A stretch of DNA of 64,000 nt from assembly GCF_000266905.1 (NCBI RefSeq), contig NC_018027.1, positions 3,100,001-3,164,000 on the forward strand, written 5' to 3'. Position numbers and translations under genes: made by a program. Below are positions 25,719 to 34,982 of this stretch, piece after piece. How positions within the stretch are numbered: position 1 is the first letter of the stretch; every line of letters begins with the position of its first letter. The DNA comes from Mycolicibacterium chubuense NBB4 (lineage in GTDB: Bacteria > Actinomycetota > Actinomycetes > Mycobacteriales > Mycobacteriaceae). The notes beneath the pieces are model-generated. The model saw nothing but the letters and a program-made list of their open reading frames with translations. It did not search any database and was not told the DNA's origin.

Positions 25719-26534
25719 CTACTCGTAGTTGATGTCGCCCACCCGGAACTGCCGGGTCGAGAAGTCGATCTGCACAGCGGGATTGGCGATGGCCGTGGTC
25801 GTCCCCGCGCCGAACGCACCCAGGCTGTCGAACAGTGTGGCGGTGCCGACGGCAATGCCGTCGGCGGCCCGATGCGAGTCGGCCTGCACGCCGATCCACT
25901 CGTCGACCGGCAAGCGCGACAACGCGACCGTCAGATCCCCGTTGATGTACCCGATCCCCGCGGTGCCCAGATTGGTCACCAGGCTGGTCGACTCGGCCAC
26001 CATCGCCGCACGCACGAACGGCGAGTTCTGTTCGTCGGCGAGGACGCGGATCCCGTCGTTGTAGAACCGCTTCCGCGAGGCGTTCTGGTGCTCGGCGGGC
26101 GACCGCGTCCAGCCGACGTCGTCGCTACCGACGAACGGCATCATCGATCCGTCCGGCGCCGGCGCGTCCGGGAAGCTCTGCGGGACGCGCCACAGGTCCC
26201 CGGGTGGCGCGGTGGAGAACCGGTACTGCACGAGCGTCGCGCGCGCCACCACCCGTCCGTCCTGCACGACGTCGCACTCGGCGGTCCGCACTCGGTGCCC
26301 GTCGCGGACGACGCGCAACTCGACGGTGGTGAGCGCATTGCGCGCTGCCCGGAACAAATCCACGGTGAGCCGGGCCGGACGGAAGTCGGCGGATCCGCAC
26401 TTCTGCTCGAGGGCGCGCGCGGCCAGCCCCACCACCGCGGGGCCGTTCAGATGATCTGTGCCCCAGTGACTCTGAGCGTAGGTGGTCGGCGTGAAACCGT
26501 CGTCGGCGGCGGTGAAGTGCGCCGGGCGCGACAT
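25719..26534 (-). CDS. Acyl-CoA thioesterase-like (double hot-dog) protein
   Basis: 271 residues. Two hot-dog halves are visible: the first with '[20 protein letters not shown]' and '[14 protein letters not shown]', the second with '[13 protein letters not shown]' and '[19 protein letters not shown]'. This layout matches the 4HBT_3 acyl-CoA thioesterase family of actinobacteria. The ATG at 26534 directly follows the stop of the upstream SDR, so both are co-transcribed from the palindromic promoter region near 27285. Confidence 0.8.
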   Translation of the reverse strand: MSRPAHFTAADDGFTPTTYAQSHWGTDHLNGPAVVGLAARALEQKCGSADFRPARLTVDLFRAARNALTTVELRVVRDGHRVRTAECDVVQDGRVVARATLVQYRFSTAPPGDLWRVPQSFPDAPAPDGSMMPFVGSDDVGWTRSPAEHQNASRKRFYNDGIRVLADEQNSPFVRAAMVAESTSLVTNLGTAGIGYINGDLTVALSRLPVDEWIGVQADSHRAADGIAVGTATLFDSLGAFGAGTTTAIANPAVQIDFSTRQFRVGDINYE

Positions 26535-27236
26535 TCAGGTGTTCCTGCCGCCGTTGACTCCGAGAATCTGCCCGGTGATGTATCCGGCCTCCTCCGAGAC
26601 GAGGAAGGCACACGCCGCAGCGATGTCCTCGGGGCGTCCCATCCGTCGTACCGGTGTCGCGTCTATCGTCGCCTGCACGTCTCCCAGTAGACCGCGCGCC
26701 TGTGCGCCGCGCAGCATCGGGGTGTCGATGAAGCCGGGCGGGACGGCGTTGACGGTGACGCCGGCCGGACCGTACTCCAGGGCAAGCGTTTTCGTCAGAC
26801 CGTTCACGGCACTCTTGGCCGCGACGTAGTGCGCCATGTACGGGGTTCCGGAATGGGTGCTCGACGACGAGATGTTGACGATCCGGCCCCAGCCCGCCTC
26901 GATCATGTCCGGCAGCGCGGCCTGCACCATGTGGAACACGCCGTTGAGGTTGACGTCGACGACACGCCGCCATTCGTCGAAGGTGATGTCGGTGAACTTC
27001 TTGAATCCGTCCAGGCCGGCCGCGTTCACCAGGATCTCGACCGGCCCCAGGGCGGCACGGATCTCGGTCAGTGCGGCGTCGATCGCGGCACGGTCGGTGA
27101 CGTCGGCGACGTAGCCGAACTCGTCGTCGGTCTCCGCGAGATCGAGGGTCGCCACCCGGTGGCCGTCGGCCCGAAGCCGTTCGGCGATCGCGCGACCGAT
27201 CCCGGACCCGCCACCTGTCACCACCGCAGTCCTCAT
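26535..27236 (-). CDS. Short-chain dehydrogenase/reductase
   Basis: 233 residues. Classical SDR: 'TGGGSGIGRAIA' cofactor loop (residues 7-18), 'VNAAGLDG', the catalytic Ser in 'NISSSS' and 'YVAAKSAV' (Tyr-x-x-x-Lys). Its Asp after beta-2 ('LDLAE') favours NAD(H). 'GQILGVNGGRNT' forms the usual C-terminus. It is the first gene of a two-gene unit with a thioesterase, so a role in acyl-CoA or fatty acid metabolism is likely. Confidence 0.85.
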   Translation of the reverse strand: MRTAVVTGGGSGIGRAIAERLRADGHRVATLDLAETDDEFGYVADVTDRAAIDAALTEIRAALGPVEILVNAAGLDGFKKFTDITFDEWRRVVDVNLNGVFHMVQAALPDMIEAGWGRIVNISSSSTHSGTPYMAHYVAAKSAVNGLTKTLALEYGPAGVTVNAVPPGFIDTPMLRGAQARGLLGDVQATIDATPVRRMGRPEDIAAACAFLVSEEAGYITGQILGVNGGRNT

Positions 27237-27276
27237 GTCGCCTCCTTGTCCGGGCGTCGAGGCCGCCGACCGATCG

Positions 27277-27294
27277 ACTTTACGATCGTAAAGT
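27277..27294. promoter_or_regulatory. 18-bp perfect palindrome, probable operator of the SDR-thioesterase operon
   Basis: ACTTTACGATCGTAAAGT is perfectly symmetric and lies 40-58 bp upstream of the SDR start. It is AT-richer than its surroundings. The half TCGTAAAGTAAAC (27286-27298) recurs as TCGTAAAGCAAAC at 27309-27321, 23 bp on, roughly two helical turns. This is typical of a TetR- or FadR-type operator. Confidence 0.65.
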
Positions 27295-27347
27295 AAACCA
27301 CTAGCCGTTCGTAAAGCAAACGGCCGGCGCGACGGGGGCGAGGAAGG

Positions 27348-27830
27348 TCAGCGGTTGAGCTGCCAGATCCGCGACGACAGAGCCGTCGCGAAGGTGCACC
27401 ACAGCGGGTAAGCGGCCAGCGCTGCGCCCGCGGGGCGGTTCACCGCGGCCGCGCGACGCGCCAGATCTACGCTGCTGACGGTCAGCGCCGCGGAGACCAC
27501 CACGGCGGGACCCAACTGCCGGCGGTTGAAGAAGACCCAACTCCAACCGGCGTTGAGCACCAGGTTGAGGGCCAGCGCCCGGGTATACGCCCGCGCCTGC
27601 TGCGCCTGCCCCCGGTCGTCGAGGGTGTCGATCGTCGACGCCGACACGACCGCGATGTCGGTGTACAGAACGTTCCACGCGATCGGGAACGCCTGCGGCG
27701 GAGGCTGAAACCCGGGCTTCTTCAGCCGCCGGTACCACGCCGTCTGGACGGCGGGGGCGGTCGCCAGCCCCCCGAGTGCGGCCGCCGAGAACGCGGCACC
27801 GGCGGTCTTGGCCAGAGTCAACAGACGCAT
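27348..27830 (-). CDS. TspO/MBR family protein
   Basis: 160 residues from ATG 27830, which has GGAAAGG in front. It has five predicted transmembrane helices and the TspO signatures 'KKPGFQPPPQAFPIAWNVLY' and 'LNAGWSWVFFNRRQ'. TspO proteins bind tetrapyrroles or sterol-like ligands in the membrane. The C-terminal helix shows 'YPLWCTFATALSSRIWQLN'. A GTG at 27845 is an alternative start. Confidence 0.85.
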   Translation of the reverse strand: MRLLTLAKTAGAAFSAAALGGLATAPAVQTAWYRRLKKPGFQPPPQAFPIAWNVLYTDIAVVSASTIDTLDDRGQAQQARAYTRALALNLVLNAGWSWVFFNRRQLGPAVVVSAALTVSSVDLARRAAAVNRPAGAALAAYPLWCTFATALSSRIWQLNR

Positions 27831-27878
27831 CGTGATCCTTTCCACCGGCGGCGATCGTCCACCCGATCTTTCACCCTG

Positions 27879-29300
27879 CTACCCCGCTGCGGTCGTGCCG
27901 AATCGATGCGTCACGGCGCGGTAAGAACCGTAGAGTACGGCGGCCACCGCCATGTTGACGAAGTAGGCGATGTCGGCCCCGTGCCATGCCGTTGCGACCG
28001 GGCCGTGGATCAGCGTGGTGTTCATGAACGGAACGGCCGCCGCGTAGGCGAGGACGAACACGACCAGCGCCGCCACCGCGTCGCGGCCCCTGGTGTGCTC
28101 CAGCGCGGGATTCACCGTGCGCCTGCCGGCCGCGCGGATGCGCCAGTCGATGACGACGACGGCGACGAACGCCGGGATCCAGTAGCTCACCAGCAGCAGC
28201 ACATCGGTGAACCGGCTCGCGGTGTCGGCGGCGTGCAGCCACAGGATCAGCGCGAAGGCCAGCGTCGTGACGATGATCGCGGACACGGGCCGGCGCACCC
28301 GCACGCCGATGGTCTGCAGCGCCAGAGAACCGCTGTAGTCGTTCATCACGCCCGAACCGATCGAGGCGACGGCGATCACCAGCAGGGCGACCCCGCCGAG
28401 AAGCCCGCCGCCCATCACCGACCGGACGCCTTCGGCGGTCTGCTCCCCCAGCAGGTCAGCGCCGGCCATGCCGATCGCCTGCACGAACACGTACGACAGC
28501 ACCAGTCCGGCGGTGGTGAAACCGAACACCCGGTAGGAGGAGACGTCGGCGGGCAGATACCGGCTGAAGTCGGCGGCGTAGGTCGCCCACGACACGGCGA
28601 GGCTGAACGCGATGGTCACCTCGAGGACGAAAGCCCCCGCGAGGTCGAGCCCGCCGACGGTGGCCGGCGCGACGACGTCGTGGCCGCCGACGAGCTTGAC
28701 GGCGAACACGACGAACGTCGCCAACAGGACCACGGTCAGCACCGCCTGCAGCCGGTGGATCACCTCGTACCCGAAGAATCCCACGACGCCCTGCACGCCC
28801 AGCACGATCAGCACCGCACCCCAGAACGGGACACCGAGCAGCACCGCGAGCGCCTCGCCCCCGAAGAGGCCGACCAACCCGTCCCACGCGATCGATGAAA
28901 GCCATTGCAGCGCAGCGGGAAACACCACACCCGCACCGAACGCCATCCGTGCGTTGGGCAGCTGCCCGGCGCCGGTACGCGGCCCCCACGTCGACAGGTA
29001 GCCGACGACGAGGGAACCCAGAACGGTGCCGATCACCATGGCGAGCAACCCCAGCCAGAACCCCAGCCCCAGCGTGATGGCCAGGGTCCCGGTGAACACG
29101 CCGGTCATGGTGACCTGGGGGGCGAACCACACGGTGAACAGCCGGCCGGGCGAGCCGTACCGCTGGTCGGGCGGTATCGGCGCGATGCCGTGCGTCTCCA
29201 CCGAGAAGTCCCCGGCGGCCGAGGGCCGGTGGCCCTGGAAGGCCGCGCCGGTCAGGGCACTGGACTCGATCTGTTGCGACGATCCCTGGGCCATGGCCAT
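27879..29300 (-). CDS. NCS1-family purine/cytosine permease
   Basis: About 473 residues from ATG 29300. A hydrophilic N-terminus is followed by twelve predicted transmembrane helices. The NCS1 hallmarks are 'FAPQVTMTGVFTG' in helix 1, 'GPRTGAGQLPNARMAFG' and 'WATYAADFSRYLP'. It is a proton- or sodium-driven importer of nucleobases or related compounds (cytosine, allantoin). Start choice is uncertain; an ATG two codons later is also possible. It stands alone between TspO and a divergent MFS gene. Confidence 0.82.
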   Translation of the reverse strand: MAMAQGSSQQIESSALTGAAFQGHRPSAAGDFSVETHGIAPIPPDQRYGSPGRLFTVWFAPQVTMTGVFTGTLAITLGLGFWLGLLAMVIGTVLGSLVVGYLSTWGPRTGAGQLPNARMAFGAGVVFPAALQWLSSIAWDGLVGLFGGEALAVLLGVPFWGAVLIVLGVQGVVGFFGYEVIHRLQAVLTVVLLATFVVFAVKLVGGHDVVAPATVGGLDLAGAFVLEVTIAFSLAVSWATYAADFSRYLPADVSSYRVFGFTTAGLVLSYVFVQAIGMAGADLLGEQTAEGVRSVMGGGLLGGVALLVIAVASIGSGVMNDYSGSLALQTIGVRVRRPVSAIIVTTLAFALILWLHAADTASRFTDVLLLVSYWIPAFVAVVVIDWRIRAAGRRTVNPALEHTRGRDAVAALVVFVLAYAAAVPFMNTTLIHGPVATAWHGADIAYFVNMAVAAVLYGSYRAVTHRFGTTAAG

Positions 29301-29436
29301 ATTCGACCACGCGCATGCCTGCTCGACCAGACCGCCCTTGCCGGCGCTGACGCGGCGTCGACCGGTTGGTGCGCCTGGGCCGCAGGACGTCATAATCGAC
29401 GAGCATTCGAAGACGGGCTAACGATCGGAGCGGGGC

Positions 29437-30918
29437 GTGCACGAGGCCGGCACCGCCCGCACCGACGCTCCGCCGACGACTCCGGTCCGGCGCCCGCAGC
29501 TGCTGGTGATCGCGCTCAGCGTGGTGGTGCTGACCGTCGCGGTACTCCAGACCGCGGTGGTCCCGGTGCTCGGCGTGATCGCCGAGCAACTCGGCGCCTC
29601 CACGGTGGCGGTCAGTTGGGCGGTGACGGCCAACCTCCTCGCCGCAGCCGCCGCCACGCCACTGCTCGGTCGCCTCGCCGACCTGCACCGCAAGAAGCGC
29701 GTGCTGCTCGGGGTGCTCGCGGTGGTGCTGGCCGGCTCGCTGCTGGCCGCCACCACCGCCTCGCTGCCACTGTTGATCCTCGCGCGCGTGCTGCAGGCGG
29801 CGTCGTATGCGCTGTATCCGATCAGCATCGCCATCCTGCGCGAGGAGTTGCCCGCCGATCGGATGGTCTCCGCGATGGCCGTGCTGTCCGGCACGCTCGG
29901 CTTCGGCGGCGGCACGGGGCTGGTCGTCGTGGGTCTGCTGATGGACGGCGACGCCGGATATCACCGGGTGTTCTGGCTGACGACCGCGTTCACCGTGGTC
30001 GTCGTCGCGGTCGTGCTGATCGCGGTGCCGAACCGCCCGCGCGGCGCGACCGGGTCGATCGACTGGCTCGGCGCGCTCGGATTGGCCGCCGGGCTGACGG
30101 CGCTGCTGCTCGGGATCACTCAGGGCAACTCCTGGGGGTGGGGTTCCCTGCGAACCGTCGCCACGCTCGCCGGCGGAGCGGCCGCCCTGATCGGCTGGTG
30201 GCTGTGGGAGCGGCGCGCGGCGCAGCCGCTGGTCTCCACCCGGATGCTCGCCCGCCGGTCGATGCTGTTCACCAACCTTGCGACGGTGTTCGTCGGCATG
30301 GGTCTGTACTTCGCGTTCCTCGGGCTCACCCAGTTCGTCCAGATCCCCCGGGACCGCGCCGGATACGGGTTCGGCGCCTCCGTGCTGGAGGCGAGCGTGG
30401 TCTACCTGCTCCCCGGCGCACTCACCGGTTTCCTCATCGCGCTGGTCAGTGGCCGGTTCATCGACCGATTCGGCGCCCGACCCGTGCTGACCGTCGCCGC
30501 ACTCGCCGGCATCGGCGGGTTCGTGTTCGTCGCGTGCGCGCACTCGGCGCCGTGGCAGGTGGTGGCCGCGAGCATCCTCGCCAACGCCTACATCAGCCTG
30601 GGCTACGGCGCGCTGCCCGCACTTGTCGTCAACGACAGCGATGCCGGCGAAACAGGTGTCGCGACGAGCATGAACGCGATTGCGAGGACGATCGGCAGCT
30701 CTGCCGCCGCGGCCGTGGTCGCGGTCCTTCTCGGAAGCACGACGACCGCGGGCCTACCGAGGGAGAGCAGCTTCGTGGCGATCTTCTCCGGAGGTGCGAT
30801 CACCGCGACGCTGGCGATGGTGCTGATCGCGCTGACGCACCCGCGGTCTCGGGGCATCGAGGAGCGGGACACCGCAGCGGACTACGAATCCCGCGCCATG
30901 AACCACGAGTGGGGCTGA
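29437..30918 (+). CDS. MFS transporter (DHA2-like drug exporter)
   Basis: 493 residues from GTG 29437 (GGAGCGGGGC precedes it). It has thirteen to fourteen predicted transmembrane helices, the MFS loop motif 'GRLADLHRKKRVLL' (motif A, G-x-x-x-D-x-x-x-R-K/R) and the antiporter motif C-like 'GFGGGTGLVVVGLL'. Proton-driven export of small hydrophobic compounds is likely. The sequence does not define the substrate. No regulator lies adjacent. Confidence 0.82.
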   Translation: MHEAGTARTDAPPTTPVRRPQLLVIALSVVVLTVAVLQTAVVPVLGVIAEQLGASTVAVSWAVTANLLAAAAATPLLGRLADLHRKKRVLLGVLAVVLAGSLLAATTASLPLLILARVLQAASYALYPISIAILREELPADRMVSAMAVLSGTLGFGGGTGLVVVGLLMDGDAGYHRVFWLTTAFTVVVVAVVLIAVPNRPRGATGSIDWLGALGLAAGLTALLLGITQGNSWGWGSLRTVATLAGGAAALIGWWLWERRAAQPLVSTRMLARRSMLFTNLATVFVGMGLYFAFLGLTQFVQIPRDRAGYGFGASVLEASVVYLLPGALTGFLIALVSGRFIDRFGARPVLTVAALAGIGGFVFVACAHSAPWQVVAASILANAYISLGYGALPALVVNDSDAGETGVATSMNAIARTIGSSAAAAVVAVLLGSTTTAGLPRESSFVAIFSGGAITATLAMVLIALTHPRSRGIEERDTAADYESRAMNHEWG

Positions 30919-30931
30919 GCCCCGGAGCCGG

Positions 30932-31372
30932 TCAGCGGAGTTCGGCGAGGTTGCAGACCGACCGGTAGACGTCGCCCTTGATGACCCTCGCCACCACACT
31001 GCCCACCGGGGTGGACAGCAGACCGCCGGACAGATCGGCGATCACCCGGAACGACGACCCTTCCTCGCCCTTGTGGTCGACGGGCTCGACCTGCAGGGAC
31101 AACCCGATACACACCCCGCCGCGGCCGGTCCCCAGGAGTTCGATCTCCTTGGGTTCGTCGTACCGGGTGACCCGCCAGTGGATGACGTTGCGGAAACCCT
31201 TGACCTTGATCAACGACGCGACCTGTGTGTCGACGTCGATCTCGGACGGCACCTGACTCTTCCAGCCGCCGAAGATCGTCAACCACTCATCGAATCGTTG
31301 CAGATCGGACGCGAGCCCCCACGCCCGTTCGGGGCTGAGGGCCGAGGACACCGACACATCGACTGTCGCCAT
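30932..31372 (-). CDS. SRPBCC (type II toxin RatA-like) family protein
   Basis: 146 residues from ATG 31372 with GGAAAGGG upstream. It shows the SRPBCC/START-like pattern 'SSALSPERAWGLASDLQRFDEWL' (split), a Trp-rich 'IFGGWKSQVP', central beta-strands and the C-terminal helix 'VVARVIKGDVYRSVCNLAEL'. It likely binds a lipid or polyketide-like ligand. Convergent with the MFS gene, 13 bp apart. Confidence 0.78.
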   Translation of the reverse strand: MATVDVSVSSALSPERAWGLASDLQRFDEWLTIFGGWKSQVPSEIDVDTQVASLIKVKGFRNVIHWRVTRYDEPKEIELLGTGRGGVCIGLSLQVEPVDHKGEEGSSFRVIADLSGGLLSTPVGSVVARVIKGDVYRSVCNLAELR

Positions 31373-31662
31373 GCCCTTTCCACTACCCCGGTCGATCACC
31401 TCGGTAAACGGCCGCCGCACGTCTCGATGGGCTGCCAGACTCGATACACACGGACGCGCCCGCCGCCGGCCGCGCCCTCGGAAGGGTCCTGCCGGTCGAG
31501 TTGAGTTGCGCCTCGAATCCGCGAAATCTCTCTCGCGACCCATGATCAACGAAGGATTCCATTGTGGAAATGTAAATTCGTTGCGGAATCGCTTGCGAAG
31601 GTCTTCAGTATCCGCGATGGTTATCCACAGCCACGATGGCTGCATGTTGAGGAGGACCTCCC
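31373..31662. promoter_or_regulatory. Intergenic region upstream of the polyamine importer operon
   Basis: 290 bp without a gene between divergent transcription units. It is noticeably AT-richer at 31510-31640 (for example GGAAATGTAAATTC), as expected for the promoter of the ABC importer. An inverted pair GATTCC...GGAATC brackets the AT-rich core. No known operator was recognised. The strong GGAGGA ribosome-binding site is at 31651. Confidence 0.5.
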
Positions 31663-32859
31663 CTGCACGGCACACACACCACCGCTGTAGACCAGACGGC
31701 GGGACCGAAGGCCGCTCGCGCCAAAGGCGACGGCCCGGTCATCGAGATCGACCATGTCACGAAACGCTTCGGCGATTACATCGCAGTCACCGACGCCGAC
31801 TTCTCCATTGCCCAGGGTGAGTTCTTCTCGATGCTCGGGCCGTCGGGATGCGGGAAGACGACGACGCTGCGGATGATCGCGGGCTTCGAGACGCCGACCG
31901 AGGGGGCCATCCGGCTCGAGGGTGCGGACGTCTCCAAGACACCGCCGAACAAGCGCAACGTCAACACGGTGTTCCAGCACTACGCGCTCTTCCCACACAT
32001 GACGGTGTGGGACAACGTCGCCTACGGCCCGCGCAGCACCAAAAAGGGCAAGGGTGAGGTGCGCAAACGCGTCGACGACATCCTCGAGATCGTGCGGCTC
32101 ACCGACTTCGCGGAGCGCAGACCCGCGCAATTGTCCGGCGGGCAGCAGCAGCGGGTGGCGCTGGCGCGTGCGCTGGTGAACTACCCGAGCGCGCTGCTGC
32201 TCGACGAGCCGCTGGGCGCGCTCGACCTGAAGTTGCGTCACGTCATGCAGTTCGAGCTCAAGCGGATCCAGCGCGAGGTCGGCATCACGTTCATCTACGT
32301 GACGCACGACCAGGAGGAAGCGCTGACGATGAGTGACCGCATCGCGGTCATGAACGCGGGCAATGTCGAGCAGATCGGCTCCCCGACCGAGATCTACGAC
32401 CGGCCCTCCACGGTGTTCGTCGCCAGCTTCATCGGTCAGGCCAACCTGTGGGCAGGCCGCCAGACCGGCCGGACCAACCGCGATTTCGTGGAGGTCGACG
32501 TGCTCGGCTCGACGCTGAAGGCCCGACCGGGCGAGACCACCATCGAACCGGGCGGGACCGCCACCCTGATGGTGCGCCCGGAGCGGATCCGGGTCTCGAT
32601 GGACGCCCCGACCGGCGACCTCGCCGGGGTTGCGGCCACGGTCACCGACATGACGTTCCAGGGTCCGGTCGTGCGGTTGTCGCTGGCCGCGCCCGACGAG
32701 TCGACGATCGTCGCGCACGTCGGGCCCGAGCAGGACCTGCCGCTGTTGCGTCCCGGCGACCAGGTCTACGTGAGCTGGGCGCCCGAAGCCTCGCTGGTGT
32801 TGCCGGGCGCCGACATCCCGACCACCGAGGACCTCGAGGAGATGCTCGACGACTCCTGA
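31663..32859 (+). CDS. potA: Polyamine-type ABC transporter, ATP-binding protein (CTG start)
   Basis: 398 residues if translation starts at CTG 31663. Between the in-frame stop at 31648-31650 and the Walker A motif there is no ATG, GTG or TTG; the first ATG (31831) lies just before the P-loop and would delete the first strands of the fold. CTG 31663 follows a strong GGAGGA by 7 nt. Motifs: 'GPSGCGKT', Q-loop '[14 protein letters not shown]', signature '[15 protein letters not shown]', Walker B '[12 protein letters not shown]', H-loop 'VTHDQEEA', then a TOBE domain. It energises spermidine/putrescine-type uptake with the three genes after it. Confidence 0.88.
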   Translation: MHGTHTTAVDQTAGPKAARAKGDGPVIEIDHVTKRFGDYIAVTDADFSIAQGEFFSMLGPSGCGKTTTLRMIAGFETPTEGAIRLEGADVSKTPPNKRNVNTVFQHYALFPHMTVWDNVAYGPRSTKKGKGEVRKRVDDILEIVRLTDFAERRPAQLSGGQQQRVALARALVNYPSALLLDEPLGALDLKLRHVMQFELKRIQREVGITFIYVTHDQEEALTMSDRIAVMNAGNVEQIGSPTEIYDRPSTVFVASFIGQANLWAGRQTGRTNRDFVEVDVLGSTLKARPGETTIEPGGTATLMVRPERIRVSMDAPTGDLAGVAATVTDMTFQGPVVRLSLAAPDESTIVAHVGPEQDLPLLRPGDQVYVSWAPEASLVLPGADIPTTEDLEEMLDDS

Positions 32860-32917
32860 GGGCGACCTGTTGCCGACCCCTGACCCCACCCGGAGCCGAC
32901 GAAAGGCACTACCTCCC

Positions 32918-34102
32918 ATGTCCCGTGACATCGATCCCCAACTGCTGGCCCGGCTGACCGCGAGCCGGACCTCACGCCGGCGCTTCCTCGGCGGCAGCGC
33001 CGCGGCAGCCGCGGCGCTGACTCTCGGCTCGTCCTTCCTGGCCGCGTGCGGCTCCAACAGCAGCACGTCGAGCTCGACGACCCAGGACACCGGCCCGGCC
33101 AGCGGCACGCTGCGGATCTCGAACTGGCCGCTGTACATGGCCGACGGCTACGTCGCGGCCTTCCAGACGGCGACCGGCATCACCGTCGACTACAAGGAAG
33201 ACTTCAACGACAACGAGCAGTGGTTCGCGAAGGTCAAGGAACCGCTGTCACGCAAGCAGGACATCGGCGCCGACCTGGTGGTGCCCACCCAGTTCATGGC
33301 CGCGCGGCTGATGCAGTTGAAGTGGCTCAACGAGATCAGCGAGGCGGGCGTACCGAACCGCAAGAATCTGCGCCCCGACCTGTTGAACTCCACCATGGAC
33401 CCGGGCCGCAAGTACACCGCGCCCTACATGACGGGAATGGTCGGACTGGCCTACAACAGGAAGGCCACCGGTCGCGACATCAGGACGATCAACGACCTGT
33501 GGGATCCGGCGTTCAAGGGCAGGGTGAGCATGCTGTCCGACACCCAGGACGGCCTGGGCATGGTGATGCTGTCGCAGGGCAGCTCGATCGAGGACCCGAC
33601 CACCGAGGGCGTTCAGAAGGCCGTCGCGCTGATCAAGGAGCAGAACGACAAGGGTCAGATCCGCCGCTTCACCGGTAACGACTACGGCGACGACCTGAGC
33701 AACGGCAACGTGGTGATCGCCCAGGCGTACTCCGGTGACGTGGTGCAGTTGCAGGCCGACAACCCGGACCTGCAGTTCGTGATCCCGGAGTCGGGCGGGA
33801 CGTGGTTCATCGACACCCAGGTGATCCCCTACACGACGCAGAACCAGAAGGCGGCCGAGGCGTGGATCAACTACCTCTACGATCGCGCCAACTACGCCAA
33901 GCTCGTCGCCTCGGTGAAGTACGTGCCGGTGCTCTCGGACATGACCGACGAACTGAATAAGGTCGATCCGAAGGCGGCGGCGAACCCGTTGATCAACCCG
34001 CCGCAGTCGGATCTGGACAAACTGAAGTCCTGGAAAGCACCGTTGAGCGACGAGCAGACCCAGGAATTCAACTCCGCGTACGCCGCGGTCACCGGCGGTT
34101 GA
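32918..34102 (+). CDS. potD: Polyamine-type ABC transporter, substrate-binding lipoprotein
   Basis: 394 residues. The N-terminus has a twin-arginine motif 'SRRRFLGGSAAAAAALTLG' and a lipobox 'LAAC', so it is probably exported by Tat and lipidated. The mature part is a PotD/PotF-like type-2 binding protein: 'LRISNWPLYM', 'YKEDFNDNEQWFAK', 'TGMVGLAYNRKATG' and 'TWFIDTQVIPYTTQNQKAAE'. The acidic residues expected to grip amine groups are present, but the ligand is not proven. The gene lies between the ATPase and permease genes. Confidence 0.9.
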   Translation: MSRDIDPQLLARLTASRTSRRRFLGGSAAAAAALTLGSSFLAACGSNSSTSSSTTQDTGPASGTLRISNWPLYMADGYVAAFQTATGITVDYKEDFNDNEQWFAKVKEPLSRKQDIGADLVVPTQFMAARLMQLKWLNEISEAGVPNRKNLRPDLLNSTMDPGRKYTAPYMTGMVGLAYNRKATGRDIRTINDLWDPAFKGRVSMLSDTQDGLGMVMLSQGSSIEDPTTEGVQKAVALIKEQNDKGQIRRFTGNDYGDDLSNGNVVIAQAYSGDVVQLQADNPDLQFVIPESGGTWFIDTQVIPYTTQNQKAAEAWINYLYDRANYAKLVASVKYVPVLSDMTDELNKVDPKAAANPLINPPQSDLDKLKSWKAPLSDEQTQEFNSAYAAVTGG

Positions 34103-34106
34103 CGCG

Positions 34107-34982
34107 ATGGCAGGTGTAGCAAGCAGCAGCCGGCAGCGGAGCCGGATAGCGCCGTACCTGATGATCCTGCCGGCCCTGGTGTATCTCGGGATCTTCTTCG
34201 TGGTGCCGTTCTTCTCCCTGCTGCGCACGTCGCTGTCCAGCTCCGGCGGCTCCATCTATCTCCCGACGCTGACGTTCACCTGGGAGTTCGGCAACTACGC
34301 CGACGCGTTCACGCACTACCGCGAGCAGATCCTGCGGTCCTTCGGGTACGCGCTCGTGGCCACGATCCTCTGTGTGCTGCTCGCGTTCCCGTTGGCCTAC
34401 GTCATCGCGTTCAAGGCGGGCCGGTTCAAGAACCTGATCCTCGGACTGGTGATCCTGCCGTTCTTCGTCACGTTCCTGATCCGGACGATCGCGTGGAAGA
34501 CGATCCTGGCCGACGACGGCTTTGTGGTCAGCGCGCTGGGCAGCGTCGGCCTGCTGCCCAGCGAAGGGCGGTTGTTGTCGACCAGCTGGGCGGTGATCGG
34601 TGGTCTGACCTACAACTGGATCATCTTCATGATCCTGCCGCTCTACGTCAGCCTGGAGAAGATCGATCCGAGGCTGCTGGAGGCGTCCAAGGATCTGTAT
34701 TCGACTGCGGGACGCAGCTTCCGCAAGGTGATCCTGCCGCTGGCGATGCCCGGTGTGCTCGCGGGCGGCTTGCTCGTGTTCATTCCGGCCGTCGGGGACT
34801 TCATCAACGCCGACTACCTCGGCAGCACGCAGACGACGATGATCGGCAACGTCATCCAGAAGCAGTTCCTCGTCGTCAAGGACTATCCCGCCGCTGCCGC
34901 GCTCAGCCTCGGCTTGATGGTCATCATCCTCATCGGGGTGCTGCTCTACACCCGCGCGCTCGGCACGGAGGACCTGGTATGA
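34107..34982 (+). CDS. potB: Polyamine-type ABC transporter, permease
   Basis: 291 residues with six predicted transmembrane helices and the EAA loop 'LLEASKDLYSTAGRSFRKVILP'-like segment (EAS-x-D then G). N-terminal helix 'LMILPALVYLGIFFVVPFF' is typical of PotB. Starts 4 bp after the binding-protein stop; its stop overlaps the next start (ATGA). Confidence 0.9.
   Translation: MAGVASSSRQRSRIAPYLMILPALVYLGIFFVVPFFSLLRTSLSSSGGSIYLPTLTFTWEFGNYADAFTHYREQILRSFGYALVATILCVLLAFPLAYVIAFKAGRFKNLILGLVILPFFVTFLIRTIAWKTILADDGFVVSALGSVGLLPSEGRLLSTSWAVIGGLTYNWIIFMILPLYVSLEKIDPRLLEASKDLYSTAGRSFRKVILPLAMPGVLAGGLLVFIPAVGDFINADYLGSTQTTMIGNVIQKQFLVVKDYPAAAALSLGLMVIILIGVLLYTRALGTEDLV

Noticed and set aside
28456..30543. 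695-codon open frame on the minus strand
   Set aside because: Spans two real genes in the wrong frame; the second half is the out-of-frame NCS1 permease.
31621..33138. 505-codon open frame on the minus strand
   Set aside because: Antisense to the potA- and potD-type genes, which have complete family motifs.
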